NCBI RefSeq assembly: GCF_039655875.1
Contig: NZ_JBBYXK010000003.1
Location: 496,001-560,000 of the forward strand
From: Emcibacter sp. SYSU 3D8
GTDB lineage: Bacteria > Pseudomonadota > Alphaproteobacteria > SMXS01
Reading direction: 5' to 3'
Length of the DNA stretch: 64,000 nucleotides
The notes beneath the pieces were generated by a model. That model saw only the letters and a program-made list of their open reading frames with translations. It was not told the DNA's origin and did not search any database. Both the position numbers and the translations under genes were made by a program. Shown here piece by piece: positions 55,545 through 62,683 of this stretch (positions are counted from its first letter, which is position 1; each line of letters starts with the position of its first letter).

Positions 55545-55614
55545 CAGGAGGTTCCCCCACTGGCCTGAAAAAGGTTTAGCAACCAAAGAATACCGCGTTA
55601 TACACGAGGGATTG

Positions 55615-55650
55615 AGCGGCGGAGGCCGCTTAGAGTTTTTTTTGGGGGGG
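55615..55650 (+). terminator. hairpin, T8 and G7 tract between modification and restriction modules
   Basis: AGCGGC/GCCGCT (6 bp, 4-nt loop) is followed after six bases by TTTTTTTT (55636-55643) and then GGGGGGG (55644-55650), 2 nt before the helicase GTG. The hairpin plus T-run has the form of a weak intrinsic terminator; the G-run is the ribosome site of the next gene. It could attenuate transcription into the restriction module. Confidence 0.55.
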
Positions 55651-55652
55651 CT

Positions 55653-57269
55653 GTGTCCAAGCGGTTAATCGACACATTGGCGCGTGCTGGCGTTGAGCCA
55701 CTTTACGCGCTCGCTGGCAAGGGCGCTGTAGACCTACTTGACCGTCTTGAGACCCGTGCACTTAACGCCCACAACCTTGCCGTCATCGTGGTTGAGAGAC
55801 TAGGTGCGAATGAAGCTCTTAAAACAGCCGATATTCGCAGCTTGGCGATTAGCGCGCTGAAACCTGAAGAGGCCAAACAGCTCAGCGAAGTATTGGCTCT
55901 CGAGGAAGGTGATCCCTTCAATCAACTAGCAAATGTTGATTTTTCACGCTCCGAGGGTCAGCTCACTACTCTCCACGCCTTCTTTGGAGTGGCCTATGAG
56001 GCGAGCTTGGAGGAGGAGACACCCTCCACTGCAACGCTCCAGCCGCCTTATGTTCTCTTTCCCCACCAACGGCGTGCTGCGCTCAAGGTGCGCGAGAAGC
56101 TGGGTCCCAATGATGCCCGGGTTCTACTGCACATGCCGACGGGCTCCGGCAAGACTCGGACTGCCCTAACCAGCATTGTGGACATATTGCGTGGCTTGCC
56201 AGACGGGCAGGTGGTTGTCTGGCTTGCTCACTCTGAAGAGCTATGTGATCAAGCCGCGGAAGAGGCGGCGCGAGCCTGGGCGACCCTAGGTTCACGGGAG
56301 ATGACGATCTATCGTCATTATGGTGCGCACCGGATTGCTGACTTCGGGCGGGTACAGGACGGGTTTATTGTCGCAGGTTTACAGCTCCTCTACAAAGACA
56401 GCCTCAGCCGGCAGGGAGAGATCCTCGAACTCTCAAACCGACTGAAGTTGATCGTCATGGACGAAGCGCATCAAGCAATTGCGCCTACCTACAGCCACCT
56501 CATCAACCTCCTACAGCGGCGACCGGTGACGGGGATTTTAGGACTCTCGGCGACGCCGGGGCGTTCCTTGCGCGACGTGGAGGCGGATCTCAAGCTAGCC
56601 GAGTTCTTCCATCGGCAGAAGGTGCAGCTAGTAATCGAAGGCTATGCCAACCCTATCGATTACCTTATTGCGGAAGGCTATCTGGCAAAGATGGATTTCA
56701 TGCAACTGCCGTTCCGCCCCCGTGGGGACGTGCATCTTTCGAAGGCGGAAGAGGAACGGCTGCAGGAAGGCTTTGACCTCCCGCCCAGGATCCTCGAGCA
56801 GTTGGCCGCGGACGATATGCGCAATCTGCTTATCATTCAGAACGTGGAAGCTGAGATCGCTGCTGGTGGAAGGATAATCCTTTTCGCTATGTCCGTGGAG
56901 CACGCCGGGCTACTAGCAAGCGTGTTGCGACTTCGGGGGGTCAGGGCTGCGGCGGTGACCTCAGCCACGGCGACAGAACGGCGGAGGCAGATCATCCAGC
57001 GCTACCGCGACACCGACGAGTTGGACGTGCTCTGCAATTACGGGGTGCTCACCACCGGGTTCGATGCGCCCAAAACCAATGTAGCTTTCATCGCGCGGCC
57101 GACCGCTTCGGTGGTGCTCTATAGCCAGATGATAGGTCGCGCTGCGCGCGGCACAAGAGCAGGCGGTAACGAGACCTGCCGAATCCTAACCGTTGTTGAT
57201 CAGGCGCCAGGCTTTCGAAGCCTCGCCGAAGGCTTTGAGTTCTGGGATGACATTTGGGAAGAGGAATAG
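55653..57269 (+). CDS. SF2 DEAD/DEAH helicase, SspF-type restriction module candidate
   Basis: The 538-residue protein has an N-terminal about 130-residue domain of unknown type and then a full SF2 helicase: Walker A MPTGSGKT (161-168), DEAH (270-273), LGLSATPGR, and motif VI QMIGRAARGTRAGG. It resembles type I restriction and UvrB-like translocases. It starts with GTG after the G7 tract. Its place after sspABCD suggests a role in sensing or moving along unmodified DNA. Assignment to SspF, G or H by name needs a homology search. Confidence 0.85.
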   Translation: MSKRLIDTLARAGVEPLYALAGKGAVDLLDRLETRALNAHNLAVIVVERLGANEALKTADIRSLAISALKPEEAKQLSEVLALEEGDPFNQLANVDFSRSEGQLTTLHAFFGVAYEASLEEETPSTATLQPPYVLFPHQRRAALKVREKLGPNDARVLLHMPTGSGKTRTALTSIVDILRGLPDGQVVVWLAHSEELCDQAAEEAARAWATLGSREMTIYRHYGAHRIADFGRVQDGFIVAGLQLLYKDSLSRQGEILELSNRLKLIVMDEAHQAIAPTYSHLINLLQRRPVTGILGLSATPGRSLRDVEADLKLAEFFHRQKVQLVIEGYANPIDYLIAEGYLAKMDFMQLPFRPRGDVHLSKAEEERLQEGFDLPPRILEQLAADDMRNLLIIQNVEAEIAAGGRIILFAMSVEHAGLLASVLRLRGVRAAAVTSATATERRRQIIQRYRDTDELDVLCNYGVLTTGFDAPKTNVAFIARPTASVVLYSQMIGRAARGTRAGGNETCRILTVVDQAPGFRSLAEGFEFWDDIWEEE

Positions 57270-57272
57270 CCA

Positions 57273-59054
57273 GTGACCTTCGCGATCATTCCTCAGGCGC
57301 TGTCCATCAAGGCGATGCGCAGCTCTGGGTACAAGGACAGTGCGTATGCAATCGCCGAGTTGATCGATAATTCCATCCAAGCAGGGGAGGACCTCGAACG
57401 GCCCATCCAAGTGCAGGTAATTTGTGTCGATAAGCCAGGCTACGACGGCGGCCATCGCCGGCTGAACCGCTTGGCAGTCTTCGACAACGCCTGTGGCATG
57501 GACGCCGATACGCTTCGGCGCGCCTTGCAGTTTGGCGTAGGGGGCCATCTCGATGAGGAAAAACAGAAGGGTATAGGCAAGTTTGGCATGGGCCTGCCTA
57601 ATTCGTCGATATCCCAATGCCGCCATGTCGATGTCTACACTTGGCAGAATGGCCAGACCTGGCACAGCTATCTGGACTTGGACGAGATCATGAGCGGGGC
57701 AATAGTCGAAGTCCCGGAGCCACAGCCCGCCGTCATCCCGAAAGAATGGCTGACTTTGGTAAGCGGGGAGATCGGCGAGAGCGGAACCCTCGTCATCTGG
57801 TCCGAACTCGATCTGATGAAATGGAAGCAAAGCACAGCGCTGCTACGTAATGCCGAATTTATGATCGGGCGGATCTACCGCTACTTCATTAACTGGGGCG
57901 GCGTGAGTATCCGGTTGGCAGCCTACGAAGAAATTGGTGGACGGTTTGTCAACAATATCGACGAGCTAGTCCGTTCCAACGATCCGCTTATGTTGATGGC
58001 TCGTACGAGCGCACCCGCGCCGTATGACATCTCGCCGGCTTTTGAGCCCTTCGGAGAGCCGCAGGAACTCGTGGTTGGCTTTGATGGGCAGCAGCACAGG
58101 GTCGTCATCACTGCATCAATCTGTAAGGTGGAGACCCGAAAGGGGGGCGGCAGCTCTGCCATCGGTTCATATGCCCGAAAGAACCAAGGTGTCTCGGTCG
58201 TCAGAGCAGACCGCGAGCTCGAGCTGGACCGCTCCTTTGAAAACTCCTACGACACACGGGAGCGGTGGTGGGGCATCGAGGTCAGCTTTCCACCGGGACT
58301 CGATGTGGTCTTTGGGGTAACCAACAACAAGCAGTCGGCGACTGGCTTCCAGCGCTTAGATATCGAAGAAGACGCAGCCGCCCAAGGGATGAAGCTAGCC
58401 GACTATCAAGAGCAGCTGAAGCGTGATAACGACCCACGGTTGCCAATGTACGAAATCAGCAACCGCATCGACAAGCTGCTGGAGACTATGCGTGTCCAAA
58501 TCAACCGGATGCGCGAGGGCGAGAGAACCGAACAGGCGGCAAAGTCCGAAGATGGCACAACGGCGGAAACCATTGCGACCCGAGCTCTACGCCGACGGCA
58601 GGAGAAACTCGGTGCGACGGGCGCTAGCGACAAGGATGAGAACGCCTCCGACCAAGAGCGTACGGATGCATTAAGCGGGGAGATCGAGCAGGAGGGGCTG
58701 GATCCGCAGACCGCTCGGGAGATTGCAGTCAGCTACGTGACGCGAAAGATTAAGTTTCTCTTCCGACACGCCGACTTCCCAGGCTTCTCGGTTTTTGACG
58801 TCACTTCCAAGGCCGGAGTTATTATTATCACCATCAACACCAAGCACCCGGCACAGGCGCACCTCTTCGAGCTACTACGAGAAGGTGAGGCGGACACGCC
58901 CGAGAGTCCGGCGTTGCAGGGGCTAAAGCTACTTCTTACAGCTTGGGCGCGCATGGAGGACGAGGCGACGGGCGACCAAAGGGTCGAGTTGGAGGATGTC
59001 CGTGGGCAGTGGGGCCGCATCGCCCGTGACTTCTTGAAAGAGGCGGACGAGTAG
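57273..59054 (+). CDS. GHKL ATPase, MORC/HSP90-like, restriction module candidate
   Basis: The 593-residue protein has an N-terminal GHKL ATP-binding fold: AIAELIDNSIQAG (Glu29, Asn33), FDNACGMDAD (70-79) and GIGKFGMGLPNSS (100-112). This pattern is closer to MORC/Hsp90/MutL clamps than to kinases; no His-phosphorylation domain is present. Such proteins close as ATP-driven clamps on DNA. A charged, coiled-coil-like stretch (about 395-480) follows. GTG start, 3 bp after the helicase stop. It probably works with the helicase and nuclease next to it. Confidence 0.85.
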   Translation: MTFAIIPQALSIKAMRSSGYKDSAYAIAELIDNSIQAGEDLERPIQVQVICVDKPGYDGGHRRLNRLAVFDNACGMDADTLRRALQFGVGGHLDEEKQKGIGKFGMGLPNSSISQCRHVDVYTWQNGQTWHSYLDLDEIMSGAIVEVPEPQPAVIPKEWLTLVSGEIGESGTLVIWSELDLMKWKQSTALLRNAEFMIGRIYRYFINWGGVSIRLAAYEEIGGRFVNNIDELVRSNDPLMLMARTSAPAPYDISPAFEPFGEPQELVVGFDGQQHRVVITASICKVETRKGGGSSAIGSYARKNQGVSVVRADRELELDRSFENSYDTRERWWGIEVSFPPGLDVVFGVTNNKQSATGFQRLDIEEDAAAQGMKLADYQEQLKRDNDPRLPMYEISNRIDKLLETMRVQINRMREGERTEQAAKSEDGTTAETIATRALRRRQEKLGATGASDKDENASDQERTDALSGEIEQEGLDPQTAREIAVSYVTRKIKFLFRHADFPGFSVFDVTSKAGVIIITINTKHPAQAHLFELLREGEADTPESPALQGLKLLLTAWARMEDEATGDQRVELEDVRGQWGRIARDFLKEADE

Positions 59055-59063
59055 GCGCAGTCA

Positions 59064-60008
59064 GTGTTCTGGCGCAACCTAAACGCTCACGTGCGACGCC
59101 ATCTTGGTCTTGCGGAGCGATCCGTTGTAATTGCGGCGCCTTTCATCAAGGTTTCGGCCCTTAAGCGGCTTCTTGAAGCGGTGGCGCCTGCGGTTAGCTT
59201 GAGCGTCTACACACGCTGGCGTGTAGACGAGGTGGCCGCTGGCGTAAGCGATCTGCAGATCCTGGACATTTTGGAGGCCCGGCCTTTGACAGAACTTGGT
59301 CTGTGTGACGAACTCCACGCCAAGCTCTTCTTGGTGGATGGTACGCGAGCCTTGGTCGGATCTGCAAACGTCACCGCGGCAGCTCTGGGGACATCGTCCA
59401 AGCCCAACCTGGAGTTGCTGCAAGCAGTGGACATGGAGGCTGCGACAGCAGCGCTATTTCTCGCCGACCTAAAGGCGAGGAGTCGGACAGCGACGCGCGA
59501 AGAGGCAGACTTAGTATTACGTCTTGCCGCTGATCTGAAGATCCACCTGCCGCCGGACCTTGGCTCGCCCTCCGATGCGCAGCTTGATGACCCCACTGCG
59601 AGCGACCTGTCTGCTGGCTGGTTTCCAGAATTCCGTTCACCTGATCGTCTCTACGGGCTCGCTCGGGACACCGAGTGGTTGGTCCGGTCAGCACCATCGG
59701 AGGCGGCCCTTCGAGACCTTCTCGCTTTAGACGTGGATGTTGGAGGTGGCGATGCCGCGTTCGAGGCGCGGGTGCGCGAGAAGTTGCGAGGCTCGCCGAT
59801 GGTTCAACAACTGGAGGACTTTTTAAGTGAGCCCCGCAGGTTCGGGGCTGTCACGGAATGGCTGAAACGCCTACTGCCGGATGCCAACCATGCTCAACGG
59901 CAGGCGGCGTGCCAGACGTTGATCCGTTGGCTCATCTACTTCGATCCCGAGCGGTACGAGGTTGGTACGCCTGGCGCTTACTCTGAGGTGCTATCACTGA
60001 AACGCTAG
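59064..60008 (+). CDS. PLD-family nuclease, restriction module candidate
   Basis: The 314-residue protein has one HKD motif, HAKLFLVDGTRALVGSAN (His85, Lys87, Asp92, GSAN at 99-102), typical of phospholipase D-fold nucleases that dimerise to form the active site. The rest has no recognised domain. GTG start 9 bp after the GHKL gene. It is the likely DNA-cutting effector of the module. It is the last gene of the plus-strand set 49271-60008. Confidence 0.85.
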   Translation: MFWRNLNAHVRRHLGLAERSVVIAAPFIKVSALKRLLEAVAPAVSLSVYTRWRVDEVAAGVSDLQILDILEARPLTELGLCDELHAKLFLVDGTRALVGSANVTAAALGTSSKPNLELLQAVDMEAATAALFLADLKARSRTATREEADLVLRLAADLKIHLPPDLGSPSDAQLDDPTASDLSAGWFPEFRSPDRLYGLARDTEWLVRSAPSEAALRDLLALDVDVGGGDAAFEARVREKLRGSPMVQQLEDFLSEPRRFGAVTEWLKRLLPDANHAQRQAACQTLIRWLIYFDPERYEVGTPGAYSEVLSLKR

Positions 60009-60199
60009 CGGGGGCGCTGCCTCTATAATTAATAGGGACGTTGAGCCCCGCTCCCGCGGCGGGGATTCCGCTATTTTGGATCCCCCTAACCGTCCGAGAA
60101 TTCGTAATCCTTCGACCGCTCCCGCGAGCCGGCACTGCCGTGACGCGTATGCGGTTACAGTATCGCCTTCAGCGATAGCCAGCATCTGCACCAACCACT
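60009..60199. other. intergenic region after the nuclease gene
   Basis: No gene seen. It contains a GC hairpin (CCCCGC/GCGGGG near 60043-60062) without a T-run, perhaps the end of the long plus-strand mRNA. Convergent genes lie beyond. Confidence 0.4.
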
Positions 60200-60697
60200 T
60201 TAATACGGCCAGCCATGGAAATTCATCCGAGCCCTCACGACAGCGATTTTTACTAGGTCCTCCCATGGGTTTGGCTCGCGAGCCCAAGATGCCAACTCCA
60301 CGACGGGGTCGCTGCCTAGGCTTAATCGGCTCTCGATGGACTGTACCGCCGCTATTCCAAAACCCACTAATTGCTTGTAGCGCCGCTCGGCTGGGTGTTG
60401 TCCGCCAGTACTCGCGTAGGCCGCGTGGCGGCCCGGAAGGTTGCTTAGTGGGTTGCTCGCATATTTTAGCCCAACAACTGCTGTTTGGAGCTCGGCCGTC
60501 CCCTCGGGTCTCTTCAACTTCAGCGCGGATCGCGCACGCCGCATTAGGAGGTTGATCCTGGAAGAAAGCCACTCGACGTGCCCGTAAGGCAGACCATATT
60601 GCAATCTTGGCTTTGCACCCGTAGGCTGATCCGGGTGACGCCCCTGGCTGAAGAGATATTCATCCAGCCCAATAACAGGGTAGGAATCCAGGGGCAC
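60200..60697 (-). CDS. hypothetical protein, possibly the frameshifted 3' part of the next gene upstream
   Basis: A 165-residue frame beginning MPLDSYPVIGLDEYLFSQGR. It overlaps 60544-60984 on the same strand in another frame. Its composition looks more protein-like than the end of that gene, and it has no ribosome site of its own. It may be the true C-terminus after a one-base change. No family recognised. Confidence 0.35.
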   Translation of the reverse strand: MPLDSYPVIGLDEYLFSQGRHPDQPTGAKPRLQYGLPYGHVEWLSSRINLLMRRARSALKLKRPEGTAELQTAVVGLKYASNPLSNLPGRHAAYASTGGQHPAERRYKQLVGFGIAAVQSIESRLSLGSDPVVELASWAREPNPWEDLVKIAVVRARMNFHGWPY

Positions 60698-60984
60698 CTC
60701 TCCAACATATCAACTATCAGTTCGGCTGCGTTGAGCACGCCGCTCACCTGTGCTCGTTCCATAATTTCGCCCCGGCGGTTTATGCACTCGATCCTTACGG
60801 GACCGCCAAAAAACGTCAGTACGCCCAAAGGCCGCGGATTTCTTCCTTTGGCAGCCGTTCTCAGCGTCAAGGTACCGGGCTGGGCCTGGAATTCCACTAA
60901 GCGGTATGTTCCCTCTCCACCAAGGAAAGTGCGCCAGCGCAGCCCCACCAGCAGGTGGTCAGCTGTAAGCGTGGGTCGTGGCAT
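60544..60984 (-). CDS. hypothetical protein with strong ribosome site
   Basis: A 146-residue product starts MPRPTLTADHLLVGLRWRTF. AAGGAGG lies 6 nt before the ATG, so translation start is sound. Residues 1-95 look like a folded domain (EGTYRLVEFQAQPGTLTLRT, GVLTFFGGPVRIECINRRGE); the last 45 residues, after MLERCP, look random and the alternative frame reads better. No family recognised. Divergent from the zinc-ribbon gene. Confidence 0.6.
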   Translation of the reverse strand: MPRPTLTADHLLVGLRWRTFLGGEGTYRLVEFQAQPGTLTLRTAAKGRNPRPLGVLTFFGGPVRIECINRRGEIMERAQVSGVLNAAELIVDMLERCPWIPTLLLGWMNISSARGVTRISLRVQSQDCNMVCLTGTSSGFLPGSTS

Positions 60985-61080
60985 GTAAGCCTCCTTGATG
61001 GTGAGTAAGGGGGTGCTGACCTTATGACGCTGGTGCCAAGTTCGAGTTTCACACGGAGCCGATATGAACGAGGCGGCGCA

Positions 61081-61347
61081 ATGACCATGATAGCGGGCTT
61101 CGATCTCTACGCCTGCCCTACCTGCGGGCGTGTGCACCGAAAGGCGCGGCTGGTGTCGATCACCTTCCGAGATAGCGACAGAGACGTGGACGGTCGATTT
61201 CTCCCGGTGCTTCCGACGACGATACCGTGCGGCTGCGGGACCGCGTTCCTTTGGCGAGTCGCGGCACATGTCGGGTACGTCCAGCCCGAGCCGAGGCAGC
61301 ACCGTTCGCTGTGTTGCCACCTACTGCGGCGAAGCGGCCGGGAGTGA
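61081..61347 (+). CDS. small zinc-ribbon-like protein
   Basis: An 88-residue product (MTMIAGFDLYACPTCGRVHR...) with a CPTCGRVH motif and a later CGCG pair (TIPCGCGTAF), arranged as a possible zinc ribbon. GAGGCGGCGCA precedes the ATG. It is divergent from the 60984 gene and shares its promoter region. Function unknown; typical island small protein. Confidence 0.5.
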   Translation: MTMIAGFDLYACPTCGRVHRKARLVSITFRDSDRDVDGRFLPVLPTTIPCGCGTAFLWRVAAHVGYVQPEPRQHRSLCCHLLRRSGRE

Positions 61348-61645
61348 TTGGCAGGGCGTGGCGCGCTGTGCTTCGCCATCTAGGGCGACTGATCAGGCGG
61401 TAGCGGTCCGCCGGCCATCACGTAGATGTGGTGGCGGCCAGATCGCTCAGCGTCATCGTAACCGTCCCACTAGGCGCCGCAGGCGCTCCGATGACCATGC
61501 TGCGTGGCAACAGATGCGCCTTCCAAGCCAGAGGGGCAGGATACCACACTCTCCCGAACTGCCGGGTGCACTAATATCAAGGAGCCGCGTTCCTGCACCC
61601 AAGGGTCCTTTTTCGCCGTCGGGCATGGCAGAGAGTGGTCTGCGA
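61348..61645. other. intergenic stretch
   Basis: 298 bp with no gene I can support. Short frames exist on both strands but lack ribosome sites. Confidence 0.4.
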
Positions 61646-62515
61646 CTACCCAAGGGCCTCCTCTAGCTCGGCGTCGAGTTGCAGCGAGCGGTAGTGCTCG
61701 GCAGGCGCGGCCGAGTGCATCAGCCGCCAGTGCTTCAGAAAGCTCTCGTCCACGTCCCAGCGCCGGGCCATGTCCTCCGCCCAGCCGTCGAGGCAGGTGT
61801 CAGGCTCATGCGAGGCAGGGAAGCCCACCGGCCACACGCTGTCGAGTTGGAGCTGTGTCACTGTCGCGCCGGCCACCTCGACGCGCGACACGCTCCACGC
61901 GAAATCGGCCGCAGGCGCGCCGGGTGGGAACAGCATCATGGCTTGCTCCTTAATGGCCATCCGCACGCGGCTGGCGGTGATCCAGAAAAGCCGAATCAAG
62001 GGGCTTCCGCACACCGCGCGCGATGCGGGATCGTCCCAAATCTCCCGCATCTTCTCCTCGACGAGCTTGTCCGAGCGGACGGTGTCGCCGAAGCGCCAGT
62101 ACACCATCCGGCGCAACTCGTATCGCGCGGCGGCGTGCGTGTTGCAGCCATGCACATGAAGGCTGACTGGCCCATCGCCAATTGCGTCGATCTCGGCGGG
62201 GCTCACGGTGAGGCCCAACGTCACGAACTTCCTCTTACTCTCCAGGAACTTGATGGCCCACCACACTAGCTCAACCTGCTCGGCGGTCGGATCGTCGGGC
62301 GAGTGGCCACCGGCCTCGGCCCGCAGACCATTCCATGCGCGTTCAATTTCAGCGGACAGCGGCGGAAGGGGCATCAACCGAGCGAGCTTCCACGCGGCCT
62401 CTGCCTCCGAGAGGCAGGAGAGGGTGTGCCGGCGCTTGCCGGCGTTGTCGACCCACCACCCTTCATAGCCGGCACCAGTCCGCGCGGTCGAAACACCAAA
62501 GTCAGTCCAACCCAT
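61646..62515 (-). CDS. hypothetical island protein
   Basis: A 289-residue soluble protein (MGWTDFGVSTARTGAGYEGW at the start; WWAIKFLESKRKFVTLG; LRRMVYWRFGDTVRSDKLVE; MARRWDVDESFLKHW near the end). GGAG lies 6 nt before the third of three close ATGs, so 62515 is preferred over 62527. No family recognised. It follows the RepA-like ATPase on the same strand, 168 bp apart. Confidence 0.6.
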   Translation of the reverse strand: MGWTDFGVSTARTGAGYEGWWVDNAGKRRHTLSCLSEAEAAWKLARLMPLPPLSAEIERAWNGLRAEAGGHSPDDPTAEQVELVWWAIKFLESKRKFVTLGLTVSPAEIDAIGDGPVSLHVHGCNTHAAARYELRRMVYWRFGDTVRSDKLVEEKMREIWDDPASRAVCGSPLIRLFWITASRVRMAIKEQAMMLFPPGAPAADFAWSVSRVEVAGATVTQLQLDSVWPVGFPASHEPDTCLDGWAEDMARRWDVDESFLKHWRLMHSAAPAEHYRSLQLDAELEEALG

Positions 62516-62593
62516 AGTCATCTCCATAGTTGTTTAGTTCTTAACAAGGTGCCGCTGGCACGCCTCGCCTCGTCCCTCACACTCCCTACAGGA

Positions 62594-62680
62594 CGTCGAG
62601 GCGCGTCCCTGAAGGGGCCGGCCCTCAGTCCCGGCCTGTCGCATGAACTTCACGTCGAGGCGAACCCCAGGCGTCGAGGC
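62594..62680. repeat. three direct repeats CGTCGAGGC
   Basis: Copies at 62594-62602, 62653-62661 and 62672-62680, between the RepA-like ATPase stop and the next gene. Iteron-like in spacing only loosely (59 and 19 bp). Confidence 0.35.
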
Positions 62681-62683
62681 AGC

